This document shows, piece after piece, positions 33,355 through 43,466 of a stretch of DNA of 64,000 bases. The position numbers were made by a program, and so were the translations under genes. Below the pieces are notes generated by a model. It was not told the DNA's origin, did not search any database, and saw only the letters and a list, made by a program, of their open reading frames with translations. The DNA lies in the NCBI GenBank assembly GCA_023614405.1, contig CM042689.1, positions 281,363,533 through 281,427,532 of the forward strand. Reading direction: 5' to 3'. This DNA comes from Avena insularis (Eukaryota > Streptophyta > Magnoliopsida > Poales > Poaceae). Within the stretch, counting starts at the first letter, position 1. Each line of letters begins with the position of its first letter.

Positions 33355-33787
33355 GGTGTTGAGTGTAGCCCGTCATCTTAATGGCATGCTCACTAACGGA
33401 ACTCCCTTCCTCCATCTTGCAGTTAAAGAACTTCTCAGAGATCTCATATCTCTCAGAACGGGCCTGAGTCTGAAACATGGTTTTCAGCTCTTCGAGAATC
33501 TCAAAGGGCCCGGGATAGTCTTCAAAACGATTTTGAAGTTCCGGTTCCATAGCAAACAACATGGTGCTCTTAATCACACCATAATCATCTTTCTTGATGA
33601 TGACAGCTTTCTCATCGGTAGCCTTGATTCTTGACAGGTCACCTAACGCTTTCCCAAGGACATAGTCCTTTTGACCGCCAGAGAGAATGATTCTTAGATT
33701 GCGGAACCAATTGGTGAAGTTAGACCCATTGTTTTTAAGCTTTTCCTTCTCAGCAAAAACGTTGAAGTTGAAGTTGGACTTAGCCAT
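33260..33787 (-). pseudogene. Copia gag capsid region
   Basis: The 175-residue frame starts MAKSNFNFNVFAEKEKLKNN and includes NFTNWFRNLRIIL and GSSVSEHAIKMTGY, typical of the gag (UBN2/retrotran_gag) of the BARE/Angela lineage. It is the first coding block after the primer site, as expected. The frame ends before the nucleocapsid part, which continues in another frame. Confidence 0.85.
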
Positions 33788-33799
33788 TTGATCTACAAT

Positions 33800-34997
33800 A
33801 TTAGCAAGTACAAATTAGACTATGTTCATGATAACTAGTTCAACTTTTAATCAAATTACTAGATGAACTCCCACTAAATTCAACATCCCTCAAGTTGTTT
33901 AGTAAACACGATCCAAATTCACCACACCTAATCCGATCTTCACGAGAAGAGATGTGGTTTCAATGGTGGACAACGAAGTGTCGATCATATCATTCATATG
34001 ACTCATGCTTAACCTTTCGGTTCATGTGTTCCGAGGCCATGTCTGTACATGCTAGGCTCGTCAAGTTAGACCCAAGTATTTCCGCGTGTGCAAAACTGGC
34101 TTGCACCCGTTGTATGTGAGCGTAGAGTCTATAGCACCCGATCATCACGTGATGCTTGGACACGACGAACTTCATAGCGGTGCATACTCGGGAGAACACA
34201 GTTTTATCTTGATCTTTAAGTGAGGAATCATCTTATAATGCTACCGTCGTGATCTACGCATGATAAGATACATAAAAGGATAAACATCACATGCATATAA
34301 CTTTAATGTGACATGGTATAGCCAATCCTCGCGCAATGATCTCCATCTTGTGCGTTCCGGCATGATCTCCATCACTCCACCATGATTGCCTCCACCACGA
34401 ATAGCAACTACAACTATTGCTAACTACTTAGCGATAAAGTGAAACTATTACATGGCGCATAAGAAGTTGACACACAAGTCATACACAATTATAAAGACAA
34501 CCATATGGCTCCTGCCGGTTGTGTACTCATCGACATGCAAGTCGTGAAACATTACAAAACATGATCATCGCATACATTATACACATCACATTTTGGGCCA
34601 TACCATATCACAGAAAACACTCCCTGCAAAAACAAGTTAGACGCCTCTACTTTGTTGTTGCATGTTTTACGTGGCTTATGGGAGTAGATGCTAAGAACGA
34701 TTCTTACCTACAGAAAGCCACAACTGTGATATTATGGTTGCCAAACTCCGGTGTTAATCCCATGACAACTATAGTGAGAGAAACTGACATCCACTAGCCG
34801 CATGTGTGGAACAAGCCACACGTCAAGTGCGGAGCCGGTCTCGCGAACAACGTCGCGTAAGGTTGGCCTAGACCGCTTCAATCTCACTATCCCGCATCAT
34901 AAGAAGAACACAAACAAGAGGCTTGCAACAGAAAACATCAACGCCCGCAACAACCATGTTGCGTTCTACTCGTGAAACACATCTACGCATAGATCTA
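33800..34997 (-). other. Copia untranslated leader
   Basis: This interval lies between the primer-binding site and gag and has no coding frame. It matches the position of the long 5' leader of BARE/Angela-type elements. Confidence 0.6.
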
Positions 34998-35009
34998 GCT
35001 CTGATACCA
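34998..35009 (-). promoter_or_regulatory. Primer-binding site, initiator Met tRNA
   Basis: On the minus strand TGGTATCAGAGC begins two bases after the LTR's terminal CA. It is complementary to the 3' end of plant initiator methionine tRNA and fixes the element's orientation as minus. Confidence 0.92.
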
Positions 35010-35010
35010 C

Positions 35011-36702
35011 TGAAGGGTTTCGCGGCATAGTAAATCAAAATTTTCTACGGATGCGAACAGAGGGAAAGCCAAGATCTAATCTAGGAGATGCAAACAACGA
35101 GAGAGATTGGATTAGATCTTCATACCCTTGAAGATTCGCACAGCCGAACATTCGTCGGAACGTGGGTGATGTAGTCGTACTCGCTTCTCCTCCTCGCGAT
35201 CCGATCCGATCTAGCACCACAAGTGGCGGTGCCTCCGTGAGATGCACACGTGCAGCACCTCGACGTCTCCTCCTTCCTCGGACCAGCAAGTATGGTGGAG
35301 AGACGGATTGGATCTACAACACGACGGCGTGGTGTATATGGTGGAGAATTTCTGCAGCAGGGCTTCGCCTACAAACAGTCGGGAGGGAGAGAGGAGGGCA
35401 GCAGGGCGGCTAGGGTGGGAGGGGAAGGTGTGGGTGGTGGTTCGCCCCCAGCCCTCTTTATATAGAGGGGTGGGGCGGCAACCCTAGCCCCCTCCCCCAA
35501 GCCAAGGCCGGCGGCCAAGGAGGAGGAGTGGGAGGCAAGGAACCCCCCCTTCTAGAAGCTCTATCTAGGGTTTAAACCCTCTTTGGTGGAGGGCCCTATA
35601 TGGGGCCTTGTGCCCTGGCCCTGCGCCAGGGCACTCCCTCATAGGCCCATGCCCTTCCGGAAGGTGGGGCCACGTTGGTCCCCTTCCGGAAGGTTCTAGA
35701 AGCTTGGTACAATACCGATTAATCCGAACAATTAGAACTCCAAAAACTGCCTTTGCCTTATATGAATCTTATTCTCGGACCACTCCGGAACCTCTCGTGA
35801 TGTCCGGATCCTATCCGAGACTCGAAAAAAACTCATAAACCAATTATCCAATCTATCCTAGCGCCGAGACACGTTAAGTGTGTGACCCTGAGTTCGAGAA
35901 TATGCGACATGATCTTCTATTAATAATCAACAATGTCTGAAATCCATATTGACTCCCACATTCATCGATGATCATATCGGATGAACCACGATGCCAGGAT
36001 TCAATCAATCCCATATATATATTCCCTTCGTCTCGCGATATTTTACTTGCCGAGATTCGATCGTCGATGCGTCATACCTAGTTCAATCTCGTTCACAACA
36101 AGTACTTTACTCGTTCCGTAATCCGATATCACTTTGTGATTAACTCCTTAACCACATGCTTGCAAGCGGTGTTGATATCGATTACGAGTGGGCCAGTATA
36201 TCTCTCCGACTTGGGAGGGACAAATTCCATCTCGATACATACAACCCAACAGATACTTTCCGATCACCTGAGAGACACCTTTATGATCACCCTCTCATAG
36301 GATGACGTTTGATGACCTCAAAGCTTTCTTCCGATACCAGGGAGTTGTATTATCTCCTGGTCTAAGGAATACAGTATTTGACATAAGAAAAGCTTCGCAA
36401 AGACGAACACGATGACACGATCTAATTGCTTCGCTTAGTTTGGGTATGTCCACCATATCATTCTCCCAATGATATGATCTCATTATTAATCGACAACTCA
36501 TGTCCATGGTTAGGAAACCTTAACCATCATTAATCAATGAGCTAGTCCATAGAGGCGTACTAGGGACACGGTGTTGTTCACAAACCACACAAGTATTAAA
36601 GTTTCCGCTTAATACAATTCTAGCATGGAATATAAACATTATTATGAACAAAAATTATAATAATAACATCTTTATTATTGCCTCTAGGGCATAATTCCAA
36701 CA
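35011..36702 (-). repeat. 5' LTR of the Copia element
   Basis: On the minus strand it starts TGTTGGAATTATGCCCTAGAGG and ends CCCTTCA, 1692 bases. A TATATAAAGAGGG promoter motif lies at about 35456-35468 (minus). Compared with the other LTR, the 35590-36230 part carries at least ten one- to three-base losses or changes, nearly all at CCG or CGG positions. Confidence 0.9.
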
Positions 36703-37837
36703 CCTACAACACAAAACCCAAAACACACATATGGAATCCTTGGAAACAAAAGCTTGCAGAGAGTAAACAACAAAGACCCAAAACAATCACCAAAAAGATG
36801 AGGCCTCCTCTGAAGACGACGCCTCCTGCGATTCTCCTGAGACATCTCAGCAGACAAATAAGGAAAAACGGATCGCCTGCAGCATAGAACTTTCTCTAAG
36901 AAAACAACCAACAGAGCAACAACATTAAACCAGCAAAACATCCACCACACCTACCAGCAGGCCGTAAAGAAACAGGAAGACTAACAAAAAAGTGCACCGA
37001 AGGAGACGGCGAAGGAATAACCCTACACCGCCTACTAGATCGACAACGTGCAGTAGAAACTGAAGATTCCAGCTCCCCGGAAGACGGAACCAAACGCGGT
37101 ACCACACGCCGACGCGCCACACCCTCGACAACCGCTGTGGGAAGCAACACAAAGATTAACCCAAAAAAACCTCAACAGAAAAAAAAATAAAGCAAAGAAA
37201 ACATACCAGGACGCTTCCTCGACATTCCCCGCGAACCACCAGGAACATCACCCATCAGAACACCCAAAAAATTATCCAAGGAAACCAAACAACAACGACC
37301 AAGCACCAAAAATGGCTGTAAACCCACCGGCAGAGAGACACCCAGGCAGGTACCAACAACCAACAAACACAGGTGAGATCAACAAGTAAAAGTAAAAACA
37401 ACTAAGAAAGAAAGAAACTAAAAAACGCAAAATAACAATAAACAGACAAAACGAAAAAATAGACCGAAGCACACATTCTCGATTGGCAGAACCCCTACAA
37501 ATAATATTTCCCCATAAATGTAATCTAAAAAGCTCAACAACGATTCCCATTTCGCATCTTAATAACTATACAATCCAACAACACACATTGCCATTCTCTT
37601 CCATAATCCACCCCCATTAGACACACACACTCAGGAGATTACAGATCTATATAAAAATAAACATGCATTCACATTCCCCTCTACGGCGGACCCCAAATTC
37701 ACATTAACACTCAAAATACTGAAATCAGTAAACTACAAGCCTGTACGGATCTAGAATTTGCACCATACCAAACTTACAAAAACAAAAAGTAAAGTACCAT
37801 TCGACAGAAACAATGACAGCAGCATAAATCTCTATAA

Positions 37838-38020
37838 ACGTACCTCTAGTCCCCTACCCAAACTTCTCCCGAAACCACAAGGGCAAAACAAAAACTGAAG
37901 AAAAAAAGCAAGAAAACAGCGGTCTGTATAAACATACCTCTAGTCCCCTACCCAAATTTCCCCCAAAACCACAGGGGCAAAACAAAAACTGAAGAAAAAA
38001 ACGCAAGAAAGCAGCGGACA
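37838..38020. repeat. Tandem repeat of about 92 bases in the RepHel leader
   Basis: Two copies share acctctagtcccctaccc followed by aaacca/caggggcaaaac and tgaagaaaaaa. They lie upstream of the RepHel start codon, in what is probably a spliced 5' leader (a CCCAG/GTTTGT donor-like site is nearby on the minus strand). An open frame across this region (38264-37854, minus) starts with a hydrophobic stretch but has no recognisable domain. Confidence 0.7.
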
Positions 38021-38287
38021 CAAACCTGGGAAGAAGACGCGAAGCCCTCGAAAGTAAAGCCGCCATGGCCAGAAAAAGAGAAGAAAGCACGGCAGCAGCA
38101 GAGCAAGCCTCCGCCATGGCCACCGAACAATCTGCCCAAAGACCCAGAGGCAAAAGGACGACCGTAATGGAAATATCCAGATTAGGCGGTGCCCCACCCG
38201 CAAGAAGCAACACCCAAAACACTAACCAACAGAACATACAGAGTGAATGACAAGCCAAGTCCATCTAGAAGGGGCCACCCTTCAGCC

Positions 38288-38296
38288 AGCATTTAA
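38288..38296 (-). promoter_or_regulatory. Candidate TATA box for RepHel
   Basis: On the minus strand GCCTTTAAATGC gives a TTTAAAT box about 1 kb before the first recognised RepHel ATG, consistent with a spliced leader. The outer (5') end of the Helitron was not found between here and 38470, where unrelated duplicated DNA begins. Confidence 0.3.
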
Positions 38297-38944
38297 AGGC
38301 GTGTTGGAAGGCAGGGAAAAACACACGGAACTGACGAAGGACAAGTTAGACAACGGCCCACTTACAGAGACAGAAAATAAAAGACCCACAAACAGGGACA
38401 CACGGTGATCGCGCGCACGGCAGGAGCGCTCTCAGCACAGCCTGCATCTCACGCTTAACTCTTTAACTAATGAGGCGATTGAACCAGGATGAGTGTTCAA
38501 AGGGTTTGTGCATTCCTCCAGGTTCACTCACCCCGTTCCCGAAACTCGTGTTCGTCCGTTGCCACAAGCAGTAGTACTGATAACTGCAAGTCAGACCTAT
38601 ATGAGGCAATGTTTCCACCTCTATGAACTGTCAATGATTAGGATAGTTCCACATGCAGCAACTTTCTATGGATGGTACCTAGTACTTTTTCCCAAAAAGG
38701 AAATTTTTATAGAGACATATTAAATTGTTCAGATCTTTATGTCCCTGCTATGTGTGCTACGCCGATAATTACATTTGTCACACACTCTAACTTCAGGGAT
38801 AACTGATCGAACCATGTTGTGTATAAAAACTCTGTATTTGTGCATATGATTTGGTTTGCTCACGCCATCCCTAAAGTTGAAATGCAATTCCCATATTGTG
38901 TGTGACCACAAATTTCCAAATATGAGGCACCATATTTCTGACTC

Positions 38945-39195
38945 ACTGCTTTGCATTGTGTTCATTGCATCAGATTGTGTTAATTGATTTGCATATTGTT
39001 CATTGCTTTGCTTTCTATTCATTGCTTTGCATTGTGTTTATTGCATCAGATTGTGTTCATTGCTTTGCATTTTCTTCATTGCATCGGATTGTGTTCATTG
39101 CTTTGAATTTTGTTCATTCCTTTGCTTTCTGTTCATTGCTTTGCATTTTGTGTTCATTGCTTTGCATTTGTGTTGTCTGCTTAGGATTGTGTTCA
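38945..39195 (+). repeat. Minisatellite, unit about 20-22 bases, copy 1
   Basis: Diverged repeats of ttgctttgcattgtgttca and ttgcatcagattgtgttca alternate through this interval. The same array exists in the second duplicate at about 40800-41070. Confidence 0.85.
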
Positions 39196-39201
39196 TTACA
39201 G

Positions 39202-39658
39202 GCTATCAACATCGGTGGCCAGGGAAAGTAGCCTATCGATGGATCGAACAAGGGGGAAAAGAAAGCAGGGATACCTCCCAGCATTGGCAACTGGGAAGAG
39301 GTAGTGGGTCCTACCTAGTTTTGGAAGGTGTTGGTAGCGCCTGGACTAGGATTGCTTCTTATCCCAGACGCATTCAAGACATACTTGGACAGTGTCCCTG
39401 ACATGGTCACATTGAAGCTGACGACTGGATGCCAATGGGACATCACCATATCTGATGTCAACGGTAAAGCTTGCTCCGATTAAGGCTGGACAACTTTTGC
39501 AGTAGCTCATGACCTGAATATCGGTTACATGCCGACCTTGAAGAAGATCTATCCCAAAGGTTTACAAGGTGGTCATCTACGAATCTGGACAAACTAAGGT
39601 TGTCAAGAGGTTCCCTAAGCACCCTGAAGCTTTCAGGAGGATCATGGAGAAGCGATGA
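39202..39658 (+). pseudogene. B3 DNA-binding domain gene fragment, copy 1
   Basis: After a TTACAG acceptor an exon-like stretch encodes, with frame changes and stops, LPDAFKTYLDSVPDMVTLKL, then TTGCQWDITISDVNGKAC, GWTTFAVAHDLNIG and a final FRRIMEKR before TGA. The pattern of V-L-L, G-x-x-W-D and GWxxFAxxHxLxxG is that of a plant B3 domain (REM/ARF-type). It is a fragment: no N-terminal gene part was found and stops interrupt the domain. Confidence 0.6.
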
Positions 39659-39995
39659 CTTCTATCTACATGACGGTTGTTCTCATTTGTGTGTGGCCGA
39701 TGAGCTGTCATTTGATCTATATTTGTGTTTGTGTTTATGTGGTATCCTCGCCTCTTCCAAAGAGGTGACCCGATCAGCAACACTAAAAGAAACCAAACAC
39801 ATGGCTTACTTGTGTTTGCATCAAACATGCACATTTCTATTTTTATCGATACAAAATAAGACATGCAAACTATCAAACAAATTTCTATTCACTGTCGGAC
39901 TAGGAAGAAAATGGATACAGGCTGGCAAACAGGCTGTGAAATGCTCGTGTTATACGCCTATACATGGCCACATACATACCCCCTTTGATCATTAG

Positions 39996-40328
39996 GCATT
40001 AGTGGCAGAGTTTAGACAGATATTTCATCAAATATATGAATAATATCCAGTTTAAATGTGAGCGTGGATGGCTATATTTCACAACCATCAATCTGCTACT
40101 AGAAGGTTATGGTTATGGTTATGGTTCTAGATGGCATGCGTTGTAGATCTGCCCAGATATCCCTTGCTCAAGGTTTTTTTATTTTGGCGGTTCACTATTG
40201 TAGCATTAGAAGGACTAGTTCATGCAATTTGTGGTGCATTTATTTGGTAGTATTGAACCGAGATCTGACAACTGTGCCTCGATGACCATTTGCCGATGAT
40301 TACAATGGCTAAGGACAATTCCAGGACG
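39996..40328. other. Spacer between duplicates
   Basis: No gene is seen. A short gttatg run (ggttatggttatggttatgg) lies at about 40105-40124. The sequence ends where the second duplicate begins. Confidence 0.4.
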
Positions 40329-41760
40329 AGGCAATTGAACCAGGATGAGTGTTTAAAGGGCTTGTGCATTCCTCCAGGTTCACTCACCCCGTCCCCGAAA
40401 CTCGTGTTCGTCCGTTGCCACAAGCAGTAGTACTGGTAACTGCAAGTCAGACCTATATGAGGCAATGTTTCCACCTTTATAAACTGTCAATGATTAGGAT
40501 AGTTTCACATGCAGCAACTTTCTATGGATGGTACCTAGTACTTTTGCCCAAAGAGGAAATTTGTATAGAGACATGTTAAATTGTTCAGATCTTTATGTCC
40601 CTGCTATGTGTGTTACACCGATAATTACATTTGTCACACACTCTAACTTCAGGGATAACTGACCGAACCTTGTTGTGTATACAAACTTTGTATTTGTGCA
40701 TATGATTTGGTTTGCTCACGCCATCCCTGAAGTTGAAATGCAATTCCCATATTGTGTGTGACCACAAATTGCCAAATATGAGGCACCATATTTCTCACTC
40801 ACTGCTTTGCATTGTGTTCATTGCATCAGATTGTGTTAATTGCTTTGCATATTGTTCATTGCATGAGATTGTGTTCATCGCTTTGCATATTGTCCATTGC
40901 TTTGCTTTCTGTTTATTGCTTTGCATTTTCTTCATTGCATCGAATTGTGTTCATTGTTTTGCATTTTGTTCATTCATTTGCTTTCTATTCATTGCTTTGC
41001 ATTTCCTTCATTGAATCAAATTGTGTTCATTTCTTTGGATTTGTGTTGACTGATTAGGATTGTGTTCATTGCAGGCTATCAACATCGATGGCCGGGGAAA
41101 GTAGCCTATCGATGGCTCGAACAAGAGAGCAAAGAAAGCAGGGATGCCTGCAACCATTGGCAACTGGGAAGAGGCGGTGAGCCCTACCTAGTTCTGCAAG
41201 GTGTTGGTAGCGCCTGGACTAGGATTGTTTTCTATCCCAGACGCATTCAAGCCATACTTGGACAGTGTCCTTGACACGGTAACATTGAAGCTGACGACTG
41301 GATGCCAATGGGACATGCTGACCTTCAAGAAGATCTTTTGCAGTAGCTCATGACCTGAAGATCGATTTCATGCTGACCTTCAAGAAGATCTATCCCAAAG
41401 GTTTACAAGGTGGTCATCTACGACTACAGTCAATCCGAGGTTGTCAAGAGGTTCCCTGAGCACCCTGAAGCTTTCAGGAGGATCATGGAGCAGCGATGAC
41501 TTCTGTCTACATGAAAGTTGTTCTCATTTGTGTGTGTGTGGCCGATGAACTGTCATTTGATCTACATTTGTGTTTGTTTTTATGTGGTATCCTCACCTCT
41601 TTCAAAGAGGTGACTCGATCAGCAACACTGCAAGCAACCAAACACATAATTTGCTTGTGTTCATAGATGCATACAAACAACCAAACATACATGTTTGTAT
41701 TTTTATCAATAAAAAAAGACATGCAAACTACCAAACAAATTGCTATTCATAGCCCAAGAT
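40329..41760. repeat. Segmental duplication, copy 2
   Basis: This is the second copy of the block at 38471. Its right side runs into the target site of the Mutator-like element, whose other flank continues into the TTC27-like promoter. The minisatellite is at about 40800-41070. Confidence 0.85.
41075..41499 (+). pseudogene. B3 DNA-binding domain gene fragment, copy 2
   Basis: The same exon as in copy 1, after a TTGCAG acceptor. FKPYLDSVLDTVTLKLTTG is readable, then an internal deletion and partial repetition (ctgaccttcaagaagatct occurs twice), and finally VYKVVIYDYSQSEVVKRFP and FRRIMEQR before TGA. The domain centre is lost, so it is not functional. Confidence 0.6.
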
Positions 41761-41762
41761 CT

Positions 41763-41771
41763 GTATAAGAC
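41763..41771. repeat. 9-bp target-site duplication, left copy
   Basis: GTATAAGAC lies directly outside the left inverted repeat and is identical to 49863-49871. A 9-bp duplication is the Mutator-superfamily signature. Confidence 0.95.
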
Positions 41772-42105
41772 GGCAATTTGGACGAAAATAACCCATAAAA
41801 ATAACAAATTCATGGAATGAACTCTGGCCAAAAGAAATTCACTGCACTAACCCTTTTTGCAACGCCATACGAGCTGGCGTCTCTCCTGAAGAGCGGCACC
41901 GTTACGCCTAGCGCCGCGCACCTGTCAGCGTGGATCGCCCGTGGCCTCGTGGGCCCCGGTCCCGCTAGTGCGGCGCCTTGCCATGTGGCGTTGTACTACA
42001 TAGTGCGGCGCCATCGCGCGTGGCGCCGTACTTTAGGTCTTGTACCAGCGCAGCGCCATCCCTCCCCGACCCAGCTCATTCTTTCTCACCCACACAGGAG
42101 CTGCA
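41772..42105 (+). repeat. MULE left terminal inverted repeat
   Basis: It pairs with 49560-49862. After the near-identical outer 90 bases, the inner portion shares cctcgtgggc, ggtcccgctagtgcggcgcc and ctttaggtcttgtacc. The inner part is diverged and GC-rich. Confidence 0.88.
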
Positions 42106-43466
42106 GCGGCGGCTCTGATTTCCCCTCCACCTCCTCCCTCTTAGTGCCTAAATCGGAAGCCTCTCTCTGTGGAGTTCGATCCCCCAAGTGCCTTGAGGTA
42201 TTCTTCCCCTTCTTCTTTGATTTCACCCATTAATTTCTTGTTTTGGTCCATATCTTGCAAACCCTAGGTTGTTTTGTAAGATGCATGGTAGAATGTTGTT
42301 GCATTGGCATAGGGGTTGGGTATTGTGTTAATGTTAGCATGGGTATCTATTGAGTATGTTGACCATGGTATTGTTGTTGTGATTATCTTAGGCATGGCAA
42401 GAATTGTTCATGTTCACCATGTAGACAAGGATGCTTTTTTGAGAGGTAACATAGAACTGGACCCGGACGAGCTCGATTTGGTGTTTGAGTGTACTCCAAC
42501 CTATGCCGAGGTCTTGGAGCAATTGAGGATTGAATTGAAATGGATGGACCCAAGTGATGATGTTGAGTTGGAGGGAAGACATAATGTTGGCTTGGGAATG
42601 CATGTCCGTTGGAAGACCATGCGTATCTTCTTCGAGGCCCGTTGGCTTGCATACAAGGAGGTGGTGGCCGAATCACTAGACAAGGCTCTTGAGCTATTTG
42701 CCACCAAGAAAGTTGGTAGTTCATTGTCTTTGGACTTGAACCGTATGGCATCCCCATTGTGTACTATGAGTCCTCCACCCGTAGACCAAGAGCTAAGCCG
42801 TGAACCTCCCTTGACCCAAACATTGAGCCCGATTTCAAGACACCAAGATGAAGTTATGGAAGAGGACAATGATGATTGTGGGGGTGAAGATGAAGATGAC
42901 AATGATGATGTTGAACTCGACGACAACAATGTTGGAGATTTGGACAAATATATCACACAAGATGACATGGACCATGACCTCCCCTATTCTCGAGGCTATG
43001 CATCGGACTCGGATGATGATGGTCCCGAAGAAGAAGTTGTCGAGGAGGGGTTCACGGCTAGAGAGGCCGAAATCCACGATACCGTATTGGGCCGGGACCA
43101 TCGGGTGCCTTTGTTTCGTGATCTTAGTCTTGCGGATGAAGCCACGGTTGGTGGTGGAAAAGGCATAGTGCTTGGACCAAGGACAAGTTCTTACCGGGAT
43201 GACAATGAAGTGAATAGTGGCTTTTGCAAAGGATCAAGGTTCAGGACCTTGTTGGAATTCAAGCAATGGATAAAGGACTTCTTGGTGAAGCATCATCGTC
43301 CTTACACGGTCATGCACTCGGACATCAAAAAGCGTTACACGGTGAAGTGCGAGAAGGAAGGATGTCCTTGGATTGTGCGTGCAAGACCATTCAAGGGAGG
43401 TCCCGATTGGCACATATCTAGTTGTGTATCAACTCACATGTGCCGAGGCCCGGTGGTGGATGGCAA

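Larger units (their letters stand above)
29681..36702 (-). mobile_element. BARE/Angela-like Copia retrotransposon, internally deleted, nested in Helitron RepHel
   Basis: Minus-strand element: 5' LTR at 36702-35011, primer site, gag, protease, integrase, the beginning of reverse transcriptase, then a deletion that runs into a truncated 3' LTR at about 31216-29681. Both outer ends lie in RepHel exon or splice-site sequence: the left end in the exon 29680-29605, the right end just after a TTGTAG acceptor. The flanks (GTAGG and GGATG on the minus strand) are not a clean 5-bp duplication; three bases appear lost on one side. It cannot be autonomous, since most reverse transcriptase and all RNase H are absent. 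Confidence 0.9.
24546..37255 (-). pseudogene. Helitron RepHel transposase-helicase gene, inactivated
   Basis: Minus-strand pieces: 37255-37207 (MGDVPGGSRGMSRKRP), 37134-37022, an uncertain exon near 36890, then 29680-29605 and 29514-28042 on the far side of a Copia insertion, an 85-base intron, and 27956-24546. Rep motifs FVTFTCNPKW, the HUH motif GLPHAHMLVWL and tyrosine motif YLFKYITKG are present. The PIF1-like helicase follows: GHGGTGKT (Walker A), VLWDEAPMSH (Walker B), GGDFPQVLPV and, near the end, TINKSQGQT with YVAVSRVTS. Helitron rolling-circle transposases have this architecture. Damage: in-frame TAGs at 28553 and 28268, a 482-bp duplication with frame change and another stop, a shift near 25141 and a TAG near 25082. 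Confidence 0.9.
38471..39995. repeat. Segmental duplication, copy 1 (B3 fragment, minisatellite, promoter-like tail)
   Basis: Copy 1 starts gaggcgattgaaccaggatg and matches 40329 onwards at a nearly constant offset of about 1850 bases. It contains, in order, an unrecognised block, a minisatellite, a B3-domain gene fragment and an AT-rich flank. Its tail (about 39890-39975) resembles the sequence just upstream of the TTC27-like start codon at 49991. Confidence 0.85.

Noticed and set aside
37854..38264. 136-residue frame with a signal-peptide-like start
   Set aside because: It spans the tandem repeat and a donor-like site in the RepHel leader; no recognisable domain, so it was not called a gene.
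39003..39401. Frames with repeated Leu-Cys-Phe-Ile-Ala
   Set aside because: They are translations of the 20-22-base minisatellite.
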